A DNA stretch of 64,000 nt from Roridomyces roridus (GCA_029378245.1 JARKIF010000011.1:1426001-1490000), one strand, 5' to 3'. Positions 10,753-22,114 are shown, counted from the stretch's first letter. The notes: generated from the letters alone by a model not told the origin. Translations and numbers: made by a program.

Positions 10753-11068
10753 ATGAAGACGGAGACGACATTGTCTGGAACTCACTGGCTTCTGGCTGAA
10801 ACTTGGAAGGGTGTCCGCCGTGTCATCTATGAGGACGCGACATGTCAACTGACAACGGGTAATGCCCCAGTGCGTTCTTGCTCCTCTTTTGCCTGTATCA
10901 TAACTGACTTTCCTGCAGGCATAAAGGTTCTCCCTACTGCTCTCGTATTTTGGAAGAACGGGCAGGGGCATATCGCTGACCACTGACCAGCTCAAGAAAG
11001 CCGGCGCTGCTTGTGCGCAGAAGATGATGCAGGCGGGCCCGAGTTTGATGGTCGTCGCCTTGTTATAG
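10753..11068 (+). pseudogene. thioredoxin-like C-terminal relic
   Basis: The residues GIKVLPTALVFWKNGQ match the cis-proline strand and following beta-hairpin of thioredoxins (compare the usual 'xPTxxxFKNG'). A stop follows after HIADH. A shifted frame then continues QLKKAGAACAQKMMQAG, like the C-terminal helix. No WCGPC-type active site was found upstream, so redox activity is not expected. The match rests on one motif and a helix, so it is tentative. Confidence 0.35.
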
Positions 11069-12037
11069 GGTGGGAACGACAGATATACCTCCCTCCGACT
11101 CGCTCAACCGACCGCGACTCCGACTTCCACCTCGACGCCAACACCGACTTGGACCCGGCTTTGGTCTTCTTGTCTTCTTGATGCGATAATTGGCTCACGC
11201 GTCATCTGCGGGATGCGCTGACGCGCGTTCGACAGAATCACGGAAAAGCACGCAGCTCGATCGAACGCCGAGCCGATCGCGAACGTGTATGCTCATCTGG
11301 TTTGGAGCTCGAGCGTACCAGCCCATCTTCCGGGTGGCAAGGAAAATTCCCAACATCCTTCTGCGCGTTATCCCAGTCCAAATCTCCACTCACTCCTTCT
11401 CTCATTCCGAATTCACTCCCAACCTGAGCGAAACGATTCAAACGCACATCGGTTGTACTTATTTCTCGACCACCTTCCATTCCCACTCGCCAAAGTCTAG
11501 AAAACATCCCAAGATTTGGGCCATCCATCCATCCATTCACAACCCCCCACAGTGATATCCCTTCTCCGTGCGACTTGGTTCGGGAATGACCCGTTTCAGT
11601 TTCTGCGACACCTACTTACTGCCAAGACGCAGACCCGGACGAGGCGAGGAGCGGGCAGTGCAATCTCTCAATCCTTCTTCTCTCGTCCCGGAGGTCCATT
11701 TTGCCGTGGACGTCGTCTCTGTATCGAGAAAAGTCATTGTTCATTCGAATCACCTCCCACTTGCTGGCGAGACGAAGACCTAGGAGGAGGGAATATCCGT
11801 CGACTCGTCTTGTCGAGGGGGACATCTCGTTTCGCAGGGTCCGCTCTTGTTGCACCGAGATGCGGGTGACTTTTGCAATTGACTACAACCATGCATTTCA
11901 TCGAGTACGTATACACAAAATTCAACATTCGACATCGCAGAGAGCAAACAAAAGTACGTATTGGTACCATAAAGATAAGATATGCTTCGAGAGAGGACGG
12001 ACAGACAGACAACAGTATAGCAAAAATGTAGCCAGAT

Positions 12038-12038
<1 letters not shown>
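11069..12038. other. intergenic; nothing recognised
   Basis: No gene, RNA or mobile element was recognised. Longer open frames here overlap each other on both strands without family-like features. Confidence 0.4.

Positions 12039-12076
<38 letters not shown>
12039..12076. repeat. tetranucleotide microsatellite (CAGA)n
   Basis: About nine and a half CAGA units, lying 45-80 nt beyond the B2 stop codon and so probably in its 3' UTR. Confidence 0.95.
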
Positions 12077-12120
12077 TACGCAAGAAAGAGGGAAGGAAGG
12101 AAAAGATGATACGATGCCAT

Positions 12121-13621
12121 TCAAACTTGGGGCGCCCACGCCATGAATCCAACGGGACTGCCCTCAACCAGGTCCATGGCCGGCTCGAGCGAGGCCGAAA
12201 GCGAAGACGGAGTCAGCGGCGAGCCGGTGCTGACATTCTCCATCTCCATCCCCTCGTCTTCATCTTCAAGTTCCCCAGCAGCAGCGGCTGCCTCCTCCTT
12301 GGCCTTCTTCGCCTCCCTCGCCTCCCGATCCTTGATCCTCCTAACCTCACGTCTCTGTTCCAACTTCTCCCGCTCAGCAGCCCGTTTCGCACGTTGCACC
12401 TCACGACGCTCAGCCAACGACGCCTGGCGTTTCTCCTCCTTGTCCCGCTCCGCCGCACTCATCTTCGGGGCTTCGGGCTCGGGCTCGAGCTCATCCTCCT
12501 GCTCATCCGATTCCACCGCCCGCGCTCCCTCCAACTTTTTGCGCTCAGCAGCCAGCCTCTCACGCTGAGCCGCCCGCCTGATACGCTGGGCGGCACTCTT
12601 CGCCTGCCGTTTCTCCGCCTTCTCCCGCTCTTGAGCAGTCATCTCGGGCTCGGGCTCGTCCTCCTCTTCGTCTTGTTCATCCTCTGCATCCTCCTCTTCT
12701 TGTTCATCGTCATCGTCATCATCCACGCCCTCATCGCCCATAACCCACCAAGGCAATTCATACTCGTACATCCCGCCATCCAACAGCAAAGCCGGCAACT
12801 TGTCCCCCCAAGCCATCTGCAGCCTGCCACGCCCGCCGCGCAGCCGGAGACTCATAGCAGCAGCAGCGGACGCTACGACGTTGGGATCCGGGGGAATTCG
12901 GCGTATCCAATTCGGTGGGAGGTCGTGCGCTGCGAGACGGAGGGAGCCTGGTTTGGCGGTTGGAGGCGCACGAGGACGCGTGGAGCCCGAGACTGAGGCG
13001 GGGGCTGAATTAGAGGGGGTCAAGGAGAGCCTTGGGGCAGGCGGTGGCGGTGGCGGTTTTGCTTTGGATTTGGATGCGGATGAGGAGGATTTCGATTTCG
13101 ATTTCGATTTCGATTTGCTGCTGACGCTAGAGCTGCCGGCTGCGGTGGCACGGATGGTGGTGGCACGGATAACCGGGGCCGACGGAGGTTCGTCGATTCT
13201 AAGCCGTTTTGCAGGTGGGGGAGCCATATCGTGACGAAGAGAGCGACGCTGAGCTACGACGGGCGCTGTCAATGGCGTTAGACCGATTTTCATTCTCCGA
13301 CAAGCGAGTCCACGCACCGTGCTCTTCCTCCTCTTCATCCCCGTCCATGAGTGCAACAGGGACACTCCCAGTCCACCCCAGAGCACTCAGCTCGTCCCGT
13401 AGTCCCTTGACCTCCTTCAGCAGCCGACGTTCTCTCTCCCGAGCCCGTCCACGCTCCATAGAGAGCTGGTCCTCCAGCTTGGAGCATCCGGGACACTCTC
13501 CCTCGTCGCCGTTCACGCTAGCGTTGGCGCTGATACTCTCGTGCGCAGTAGAGGGTACAATCCGGGAGAGCGCGAGCTGGGCCTGAGCGAGGGCTTGCTG
13601 CGCCGCGCTGAGGGCCTCCAT
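12121..13621 (-). CDS. family B protein B2 (no GATA fingers)
   Basis: Two exons with a 64-nt intron at 13254-13317 give 478 residues. The order is MEALSAAQQALAQAQLAL, an ECPGC pair, a coiled coil (LEDQLSMERGRARERERRLL), the NLS-like PPAKRLRID, (SK)n, and the conserved SLRLRGGRGRLQMAWGDKLP. A YEYELPWWVMGDEG block and long acidic runs follow. Charged helical repeats (RIRRAAQRERLAAERKKLEG and related) replace the fingers of B1. The tail is rich in serine and proline. The N-terminal and acidic blocks align with B1 and family A. A nuclear scaffold or transcriptional co-regulator is a guess from the NLS and charge pattern. The promoter carries the shared TGATCAC/CACGTG motif. Confidence 0.65.
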
Positions 13622-13713
13622 CTGAGACGTCGTATTCGTTCTCGAGATCGTCGGCGGTGGCACGGTCTTCTCGGGTCTTCTCGAGCGAGCAGGGGTGGGT
13701 GGGGAGAGTGAGT

Positions 13714-13730
13714 GATCACCACGTGTGCCA
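13714..13730 (-). promoter_or_regulatory. conserved family B promoter motif (B2)
   Basis: GATCACCACGTGTGCCA on the plus strand, 93 nt upstream of B2; the gene reads the complement. Followed away from the gene by GCCGTTTTCGGC, which is also present near B4 and, modified, near A2. Confidence 0.5.
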
Positions 13731-13768
13731 TCATGCCATTGTGCCGTTTTCGGCCAAAGATTATGTAA

Positions 13769-16025
13769 TCCATAGCGGCGCGAGCGCCGATCCCCTACTC
13801 CGATTGACATATCAGTCATATCATTGGATCCGCGGCCTTCTGTGTGGCTGCTAACAAGGATCTGATGAAAACACAATGGCTGACATCAATCGTCAGTTCT
13901 GAACCCAGTGGTTTTTAAGTTCTTGGTGCCACAGACAAACGACGGAAGTCAATGACTTCCTGCTCATTCAGGAATCACAACTGTTGATGAATAAATAGCC
14001 AGGAAGATTGCAGGGCATCAAATTTTCATCATGGCATGGACATGATACGGATCATCGCGAGATAAAGCATTACCACTCCTGACTTTCCGCCTCACACGTG
14101 CCGCTCGATATAGTAATTTGATGGGGCAGTGTGAGGCGGTGCTCTCGGCCATCATTTCGGCCGTCAATGGTCTGTTTGTGGTACACAAACATCCTGTCAT
14201 CATCCTTGCCACCTTACTCCATGCGGCCGTGCTCATCGCTGCCCCACCGCCCGTTGCAACTCGCTTTTGCTCTACCACCCGATGCGCGTCCTCGCCTCAT
14301 GTCCCCTCCTCACCCACTCGCCGTCAACTTGGTCCTCCACTTCCTGCCCCTTCACCAACTACTCCGCCCACGCCCGCCGTATGGTGTTGCAGCGCACGTC
14401 AACCTCCACATCGCTCACGCACCCGCACGCTGCACTTGGCCACGCCCACGATACCTCATGAGTCATGACAGGACCGACATCTGCACGCCCGCCCACTCGC
14501 TCGTCACACCGCTCCCCGCGGATGTCGCCGCACACCCTTGCTCACCTGCTGCCGAAAGCCACTCGCTGCGGCGACGTATGCTCGGGTGGCGGCTGCGCGA
14601 GGCTCCCACGCCGTGTGTCATCCCATTTCGCAAGCTTACTCGTCCGCACGCTCGCCAGCGGTGGCCTCGGCTTACCACTACATAGTTATCTGTGTATTAT
14701 TAATCTATTATGTTCTCATCATTGTCTCAATGTCTACGAGTCCGTGCTCTACCTCTGTCTTGTAATAGTACTTCTACAATTGTGTTGTCTGAGGACTTGA
14801 CGACTTGGCAATTTGGGTTTCTTGCCGCGTGATCTGATCACTTATCACTCCTGACTTTCCGCCTCACACGTGCCGCTCGATATGGTAATTTGATGGGGGC
14901 AGTGCGAGGCGGTGCTCTCGGCCAACTCTCGGCCATCCTTTCGGCCGTCAATGGTCTGTTTGTCGCACACAAACACCCTGTCAGTCGTTCTCACCGCCAT
15001 CCTCCCTCGATGCTGCCCGCTCATCGCTACCCCGCCTGGCGCCGCCCGTCGCAACCGCTCGCTTTCGCCGTACCCTATCAGCTTCGCATCATGTCCTCTT
15101 CCTCGCACACTCGACGCCAACTTTCGTTCCACCTGCCCCTTGGGCCTTCACCAAGGGCCGTATTGCGCCCACGCCCGTCGTATGGCGCTCATAACCCGTT
15201 TGCAACACACGCCGGCCCCCACATCTCTCGCACACCCACACCATGACGCTACACCCGCCCACGAGCTCTTGACTGGACCGTGCGCCACCACTCGCCTGCA
15301 CGCCCGCCCAATCGCTCGTCACACCTCGCTGAATTGCTCCCCCGCGGATTTCATCACACACCTTCATCCTGTCCATTCCTACTCACTGCGGCGACGTTTG
15401 CTCGGGAAGCGGAGGCGGGCTGCGTGAGGCCCTCACGCCGTGTCAGGACTCAGTCATGCCAATCTCGCTTCACAGGCTCGCTCGTCCGTATGTACTGTCA
15501 TTACACACCCACGCCAGTTGCTACCCTTTGTCCACGCACTCGGCCGCCGAATGGCCAGGGCCCAGTACGCTCGCGGCGGCGGGCGGCGGTTGTTTTGGCT
15601 TGCCACATCAACTTGCCACCTAGTTATCGCTGTATCTGTGTATGTTTTCAATGTATATGATTCCGTGCTCTAAGTACCTCTGGCTTGTAAATTGCTTTGG
15701 CAAACTTGAAGTACTTGTGCTGTCTGTGGACTTAGTGATCTGTGTTTTCTTGCCGTTTGATCTGATCACCTCTAGCTGTTGCCGATTTATTGCCGATCAT
15801 GCACAGCCAAGCACTGCCCCCATCAAATTGCCACATCGAGCGGCACGTGTGAGGCGGAAAGTACGCAAGTATCGGGCGGCACGTGTGAGGCGGAAAGTGC
15901 GCAAGTAAGCATTACCATCAGCTGCTTAGTATGAGGTACAAACATGTGTAAATTGATGCAACGAGTTTTGCGGACCATCAGGCAATTTCAGCCCCACAGA
16001 ACCCTCCTCTTGTCAGAGTAGGGGA
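13769..16025 (-). mobile_element. Helitron-like non-autonomous element, copy a (carries a nested insertion)
   Basis: Read on the minus strand it starts TCCCCTACTCTGACAAGAGG and ends with the inverted copy GGAGTAGGGGA, then the hairpin GGCGCTCGCGCC and eight bases to CTATGGA. The following host base is T. The flanks rejoin as the sequence GGGTTACATAAT seen undisturbed beside A2, so no target duplication was made. 5'-TC, a 3' subterminal hairpin and no target duplication are Helitron features; the asymmetric inverted repeats recall the Helentron/Helitron2 group. The usual CTRR end is absent. About 410 bp is the element itself; the rest is the insertion at 14076-15906. Copies b and c lie at 30721 and 62958. 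Confidence 0.65.
14065..15917. mobile_element. Mutator-like non-autonomous element with 11-bp target duplication
   Basis: AAGCATTACCA occurs at both 14065-14075 and 15907-15917. Between them lies 14076-15906, whose ends are inverted copies of ACTTTCCGCCTCACACGTGC. An inner inverted copy of the end lies near 15830-15870. A unit starting at 14076 is repeated in direct orientation at 14848, so the element holds an internal tandem duplication of about 772 bp. No transposase frame is visible. Long terminal repeats with a 9-11 bp duplication fit the Mutator (MULE) group. It is nested in Helitron-like copy a. Confidence 0.7.
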
Positions 16026-16090
16026 CCCGCCTTCATTCCTCCTACATGGACGCCTACACAGCAGGCGCTCGCAAAGACGCAATGGCTACC
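16026..16090 (+). pseudogene. family A 5'-end remnant
   Basis: CCCGCC followed 14 nt later by ATGGACGCCTACACAGC and AGGCGCTCGCAAAG matches the promoter edge and first codons of A2, with about 17 bases missing. Only this 5' scrap is left. Together with the left flank of the Helitron-like element it shows that a family A gene once lay head to head with B2. Confidence 0.6.
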
Positions 16091-16896
16091 GGGATGACAC
16101 GAAAGCAGGGCTCTGCTCTTGAAGCGACGTATGCCACTTGACCGCACGTCTGCCCACATTCAATGTCGCCGCCCAGTGCCTGCATTGTCCCGGATTCCAA
16201 GAGATATGGGAACTCCGAGGATGATATCGATGGCCGGAGGGTTGAACCTAACGGTTAAGCAAACACATGTGACGTGGAGACACTCCCTTGTAAGTTGTGC
16301 AACAATTCTCATAGATTACTGTCCAGGTCGTGTTCATGTGCCCAAATTCATCAAGATGACGGTCGCTACAAGGATTGGTTTGTTGAGGCTTGTGCGGAAT
16401 TTCCTTCCACTAGCCGTTCACGCGGTGGAAACTTATGGCGGTTAGGTTAGATGATCATCACCTTTCATGGATTTTCTCACTCATCCACGTCAGGCCAGCT
16501 CTCTGCTTACGCCGTCATGATCATGCCTCCTTGACCTCCTTGTCCGGTGATGCTCTCATTTTCCTCGCCTTCTCCCCTCGTTGCAGTTTGGTCGGCTTCT
16601 CTGGATGCCAGTACACTGCAAGTACCTTGCCAGTATCGATTCGACTCTCCACCGAGTCGCACCAGCTTGAAGCACTGAACCTATTGTCTGCTCAATTTAA
16701 CCTCGCACGTCGCACGTCGCACTCTCTGCTATCTAACCTCGGTCTTGCTCTGTTCCTTCAAGCGGAGCTCGGCCCCGACCCGACTCATTCTTCGCTACAG
16801 GATGGGACTGAAAACCCTTCCGCACAGTACGCTTTCATATGATGATAGGACACGAAAAAAAACCCGCTCTACGAAGTGACGTTCACTGCCTCGTGA
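16091..16896. other. K1 upstream region
   Basis: The part after about 16540 resembles the upstream region of K2 (22550-22850), for example ACCGAGTCGCACCAGCTTGA against ACCAAGTCGCACCGACTTGA. The earlier half shows nothing recognisable. Confidence 0.45.
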
Positions 16897-18527
16897 CCAT
16901 TCCGGTGCCTACGCTGTGGTGACTCATGAGGGTAAGCTCTTGGGTTGCATACCTCTGAATTCCGGCTGATATGAGCTAGATCTCGTGCCGTATCGCGAGC
17001 TCATGGCACTGCAACGTCCTTCACCGGTCATGACAGTTTACTTCATTCTCTGCTGGGTGCGTTGGTACATTTCCCATTTTCTCATCGGTTAACCAGCGTG
17101 GCATTCCAGAGGCTTGACTTGGTGAGTGTTTTTCTGCGTGCCGACAGGCTCAGCTAGAACAGCGGACAGATTTCCCTGTATGCATTTGGGCAAAGAGACC
17201 CCGCGTATTCGTCATCGAAACCCAACATATTCTCGGATATGATCGATGATGGCACCCAGTGGATTCGGCGTTCGACTGGATGTCTCTGTGTAGAATTCGA
17301 GCCCAGCGGCATTGATGCACCCCCGGGGACATTGTATCAACCTGATCTCCCCGTGGATGCCCCACTGGTGCTGAATAACCCAGATTTCGAAACACACGCA
17401 GTTCAGATTTTGACAGAGGATGTTTACCAGGGCATCTGCCGATACAGCCTTGCAAATTCGCATGAACTGGGTCTTTTCAAGCAGGCCGAGGTTCGGGTTG
17501 GCGTGCTGGCATTCCTCCCCCTCGGGGTGCAGCACAAGGTTCCCGGTCACATTGTGGCATCTCCCTCGGTATCGGACATGTCTGTCGATTTATACGACTG
17601 GGGGTCCTGGAACTGCAATTGTTCTCTCTGTGGTTTCTCGGACTCTGACAATGTTTCAGGATGGAGAAGGTGCGACGAGCCTGGAACCCACCGGAGCATG
17701 ACTGATTACAAATGGAGGTTCAATATATGGCATTGGACTGATGCTGCAAGGATTGAGCTTTACATACGGCCCAAGAACTATTGGCTACCACAGGCCAATT
17801 ATATTTTTCGAAAAATACAAGTGACTTCCAATCACGAGAAATATGGTGATCTGAATTCCTGGTTTCGATTGAATTGCGCCGACTTACCTCATACACAAGT
17901 TTTTGTTCACAACATGTGGTTCCACCTGGGTGTATCAAAAGCAAGAGACTCAGGCGGCCCGAAGGGGTATCTGTTTGTGTGTCCTCCGGATCATCTACGC
18001 ACGGGTCCAGACTCATTCGCGTGGCCACAATGCCCGTGGTTCTGGTCTATGGATCCCAACGGAGATCATCCTTTGACCGAGAAAGAGGCACTGTGTCTCG
18101 GATTTCCCGGGATTCAGATGGAAATCATTCTAGATGGGTTCTCTTGGCCTTCCAGCGTATACGAAGGATTACGGACATTCCACTTGGGCTTCCATTACTC
18201 GAGGTTTCTGGTGAGGGCACCCCGCTGTTCTCCAATGGTGGGTTTCAAACTGCTTACCTTCACACTCCACTGATGCTTCAACTAGTATCGGATGAGGCGC
18301 AAATATTCATTCCTGAATGCCTTGACCCGGTCGGAAAACGAGCCAGACAGGTCGCAAGAGTGGAACGGGTTCTCGAGCTTGCCGAGTGGAAGAAAGCTAA
18401 TCATCAGATCGCGGAACGCAATGTGAACAAAAAATGTGGGTTCGAAGCAGACAGCGTGGCGTGGCAGGCTCGCTGGGAGCCAGGAAACAGGCCTCATCAC
18501 GAGTTGGCAAAGCCAATGATAAGCAGT

Positions 18528-19611
18528 GTACTTTTACACGCCGGGAATTTACGAAATATCGTGTTTCCAGCTTACAAGCAAGTCCCGGGAACAGTGAGGC
18601 ATAACATCAATATTGAGGGTACATGTCCGCCTCAGGGCAGTGTATTAAACTCAAGGGCTTTGGGAATTAGTTGACGACTGTGTACTACTGCCCGAGAGTA
18701 ACCAAGAGGATCAGAAGGGACTGCCTGTCCCACCTACCAACAGAGACAATACTTGAACCGTACTCACCGGGAGTTGAACCCGGGGAGATCAGACCAGACT
18801 ATTACGAATGTTGCATTACCCAACCATTCAGGCACGCACATAGGGGCCGGACGTCAGGAAACGTCTGCCGGAGACATATCAGAGATACTGAGAAAGAGAA
18901 GTTTGACAAGCCGCGAGTGCCGACTTCCGGCATCACCGGCTCCAAAGCCAACCGAGACACAATTATCGATGATGAGGCTCGGGCGGGTTGATTACCTGCC
19001 TAGCAAGCCCCCGGCAGACTGGTTGAGGCATCTATGGCAGGAGGGAACCTCCGGCCAGTCTGAGAGGGAAAGAGATAAACCGATGGAGCGTTCTGGAACT
19101 TCCGGCAGCACGTGAGGATCGACGGCTGACTGAGGCATCAAGCACGCAATCCTGACGAACCGATCAGAAAGAGGAATGAGAGCTATGCCATTGGCCAGAA
19201 GAGGCCTTGGCATCACAGATACCATATATATTCTTCAGTCCGCAAAATGTATAAAAGCCATAGCAAAACAGCATGTACAGTAGTAGATTTGACCCCTCCA
19301 ATCTGTGAGACCAGTGCGGACAATAAATTGCTCAGAACACAACCTAGAGATTTGAGTTTGACTGAGCCCCGGCTAGTTAGCTTGAGACTGCGCGTTCGGA
19401 CACGACGAGCTTGAACCCCCGAGAGTTGCCTTTGACGTTGTACCGAGGTTTTGACGGACGAGACGCCTGTCCTACTACCCCGAACACACACACACGAGTA
19501 TTAGATTGGTTGAGATTTGGATTTGATTAGTGGTTGAGTTTGTGGTTGATCACTACATTCGATACTACTCAGAGTTTCTATTTCATGGCCGCACCCTAGT
19601 GCACCGTTTCA
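18528..19611 (+). mobile_element. 1.1-kb insertion in the K1 last exon, possibly a solo LTR
   Basis: K2 reads without a break from GGAGTTGGCAAGGCCGAG; in K1 the same point is split by this sequence. A TATA box (TATAAAAG) lies at about 19252, as in an LTR, and the segment could be read as TG...CA. No clean target duplication was found, so the class is open. It includes a tRNA-like sequence at 18763. Confidence 0.4.
18763..18842 (-). repeat. tRNA-like sequence (class II type)
   Basis: A perfect five-pair T-arm CCGGG-TTCAACT-CCCGG and an A-box-like TGGTTGGGTAATGC are visible, with partial acceptor pairing. The anticodon stem does not pair, so this is more likely a pseudogene or part of the surrounding insertion than a working tRNA gene. 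Confidence 0.35.
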
Positions 19612-19785
19612 CCGAGATGGAAGGACTACAGGCCAGAGGTCAAAATGCGTAGGCCGAGCAAGATGTTGAACGGCGAGGACAGGGAACAGCGCGAGGAAGA
19701 GGATGGCGGAGAAGAAGAGCGCGGAGGCAGAGACAGACAAAAGCGTCGCCGTCCAAGACATCGTGGGGCTTCACCCTATTGAAGT

Positions 19786-20494
19786 TCACCCGGGCACTCA
19801 CCGTTCGATCCGGGCGCAGGTTATAACTTGCTGGGGCTCTGATATCTTCGAGCAGAGGAGCAGTTTACATATGTTATAAAGCAGAACCTGGTCTATCCAT
19901 TGTCGACAGACACATATATGTTCGCACAAAGATTTCCGCGGAGAGTCGCCGACTAGATAATAGGTGTATTATTTAGTGAGTGAACACAAGAGCTGCAGCC
20001 TCGGTAAGCGGTGCAACATTCAAAGCAGTCAGAAACGCTGCTATGCGAGCCGGTGACAAACCAGGAAGTCAATTGGTTTCGTACGTATACCAGTCAAACT
20101 CAGCTGTTCACGCATATGCGGCATCGCAATCGAAGCTGCGTCTGGCACGACACTGACATTTACATGGATGAAGTCGCCCATATCTCGATGCAAGAAGAGC
20201 GGACCAGCCAGAATTGGATGATGTTGCCTCACCGCGATGTTCGGTAGGTACAAAGCGAAGACCAGGGAAAAGGGATATTTTGATCCGAAAAAAAACATGC
20301 GGGCGAGTTGCGGGCGAGAGAGGCGAGAGGCACGGACGTCACTTCCAAGAAGACGAAGCACGCCCGCGACGGATGAAACGAAGCAGAGACTTGAAAAAGG
20401 TCCACCGAATCCAAGTGTAAGTCCAATCTGCAAGTTGTATTCAAGTACATACTTATTCGCATCTACGAACGCAGCAAGAACAACAAAAAGGCCC
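19786..20494. other. intergenic between convergent K1 and B3
   Basis: No gene is recognised. A small frame at 20011-20247 has no family-like feature. K1 and B3 would converge here. Confidence 0.4.
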
Positions 20495-22012
20495 TCAACT
20501 CGAATGCTTCAGCCCGGCTTGATCAGGCACACGAGTGTGGCGAATAGCGCGGGTAGTCTGTGAGGTGTGCGCGCCGACGTGGGATTTCCAATGCCCCGGT
20601 GGAGGAGGAGGAGGAGGAAACGAGAACGTCGGCTGCTGCTCGTAATCAACGGGACTGCTCTCAGCCATGTCCATGTCCATGGCCGGCTCGAACGAAGACA
20701 AAAGCGAAAGCGAGGACGGAGTCAGCGGCGAGACGGTGCTGACATTCTCCATCTCCTGGTCTTCATCTTCATCTGCACGTTCGCCAGCAGGCTCCACGGT
20801 CTTCTTGGCCCTCTTCGCCTCCCTCGCCTGTCGATCCTTGATCCTCTTCACCTCGCGCTTCCGCTGCAATTCTTCGCACTCAGCAGCCAGCCTCTCACGC
20901 CGAGCCGCCCGGTACTTACGCTGCGTCGCATTCTTCGCCTGCCGTTTCTCCTGCCTCTTCCGCTCCTCAGCACTCATCTCGAGCTGGGCCTCGGACTCGG
21001 ACTCGAGCTCATCCTCTTGCTCATCTGACTCCACCGTCCCCTGCAACTCTTTGCGCTTAGCAGCTAGCCTCTCACGCCGAGCCGCCCGCCATTTATTCTG
21101 CCTCGCATTCCTCGCCTGCCGTTTCTTCTCCTTCCGCTCCTCCGCACTCATCCCGAACTCGTCTTCCCCCTCCTCTCCGTCTTGCCCATCGTCAGCCTCC
21201 TCCTGCTCACCATGGACGCTCTCGTCATCCATAACCCACCAAGGCAGCTCATATGCACACGGCTCCCCATCCAACAGCGAAGCCGGCACCTTCTCGCCCC
21301 AAGCCATTGCGATCTGCAGCCTCCCACGCCCGCCACGGAGACGCAGACTCATAGCAGGAGCAGCGGACGCCTCTACATTGGCATGCGAGGGCACTCGAAG
21401 GCCGTGTGCTGCGAGACGGAGAGAGCCTGGTTTTGGAGTGGGTGGTAGACTGGGACGTGTAGAGCCCGAGGAGGCAGTTGAAGCTGACGTGGAGGGAGCA
21501 GGGGGGATGGGTTTTGCTTTGGATCTGCTGGAGCTCACGGTGGCACGGATTGGGGTGACGCGGAGAATCGGGGCAGGTGCCTGAGGGTCATCGATTTTAA
21601 GTCGTTTTGCAGCAGGAGGAGCGTTATCGTGACGAAGAGAACGACGCTGAGCTACGACGAGAACGGGCGTTAGACGGACCTAATTCGACGAGCAAGTAAA
21701 CGCACCAGATTCCTCCTCTTCATCCCCGTCCATGAGCGCAACAGGGACGCTGCCAGTCCACCCCAGAGCACTGAGTGCGTCCCGTAGACCCTTGACTTCC
21801 TTCAGCAGCTGACGCTCCCGTTCCCTGGCCCGTCCACGCTCCATGGAGAGTTTATACTCAAGCTTGGAGCACCCGGGACATTCTCCCTCGTCACCGTTCA
21901 CGCTAGCGACGGCGCTGATGCTCTCTTGCGTAGTAGATGGCCCGGGCGCAATTCGCGAGAGCGCGAGCTGTGCCTGGGCGAGGGCTTGTTGGGCCGCGCT
22001 GAGTGCCTCCAT
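20495..22012 (-). CDS. family B protein B3 (no GATA fingers)
   Basis: Two exons with a 54-nt intron at 21652-21705 give 487 residues. It begins MEALSAAQQALAQAQLAL with an ECPGC pair and the coiled coil LSMERGRARERERQLLKEV. Exon 2 opens AQRRSLRHDNAPPAAKRLKI, with NAPP where B1 and B2 have MAPP, which shows that the second exon is not an independent gene. Then come SLRLRGGRGRLQIAMAWGEK, YELPWWVMDDESV, acidic runs and three blocks of charged helix (KWRAARRERLAAKRKELQ type). The tail contains a proline run and ends GLKHSS. B3 is intact by eye and faces the intact K2, whose start lies 958 bp away. Role unknown; nuclear location is inferred. Confidence 0.65.
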
Positions 22013-22114
22013 CTTGGTCGCCGTATTCGTTCTCGAGAGTCGAGATCGTCGGCGGTGGCACGGTCGTCCCGGCAGTGAGCAGAATACTAGTGGGTGAAGA
22101 AAAGAGAGTGATTT

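Larger units (their letters stand above)
16897..19785 (+). pseudogene. family K pseudokinase-like gene K1, broken
   Basis: The copy lacks the first exons: sequence that precedes the K2 start joins directly to the kinase-like exon (GAYAVVTHEG). The central region is open from about 17239 and encodes QWIRRSTGCLCVEFEPSG, FETHAVQILTEDVYQGICRY and YLFVCPPDHLRTGPDSFAWP. Near 18184 a deletion of about 46 nt shifts the frame. At about 18528 an insertion of 1.08 kb splits the last exon; the tail resumes at 19612 (GATGGAAGGACTACAGGCC). The tract 17081-17572 has no mismatch with K2, while 17870-18055 is much closer to K3, so the copy is a mosaic. It is presumably not functional. Confidence 0.7.

Noticed and set aside
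11701..12996. 431-residue plus-strand frame
   Set aside because: It is the antisense of B2 and a microsatellite; B2 has clear paralogues in the other strand.
14118..15427. Long overlapping frames inside the Mutator-like element
   Set aside because: Several frames on both strands are open at once because of GC-rich, low-complexity sequence, and none resembles a transposase.
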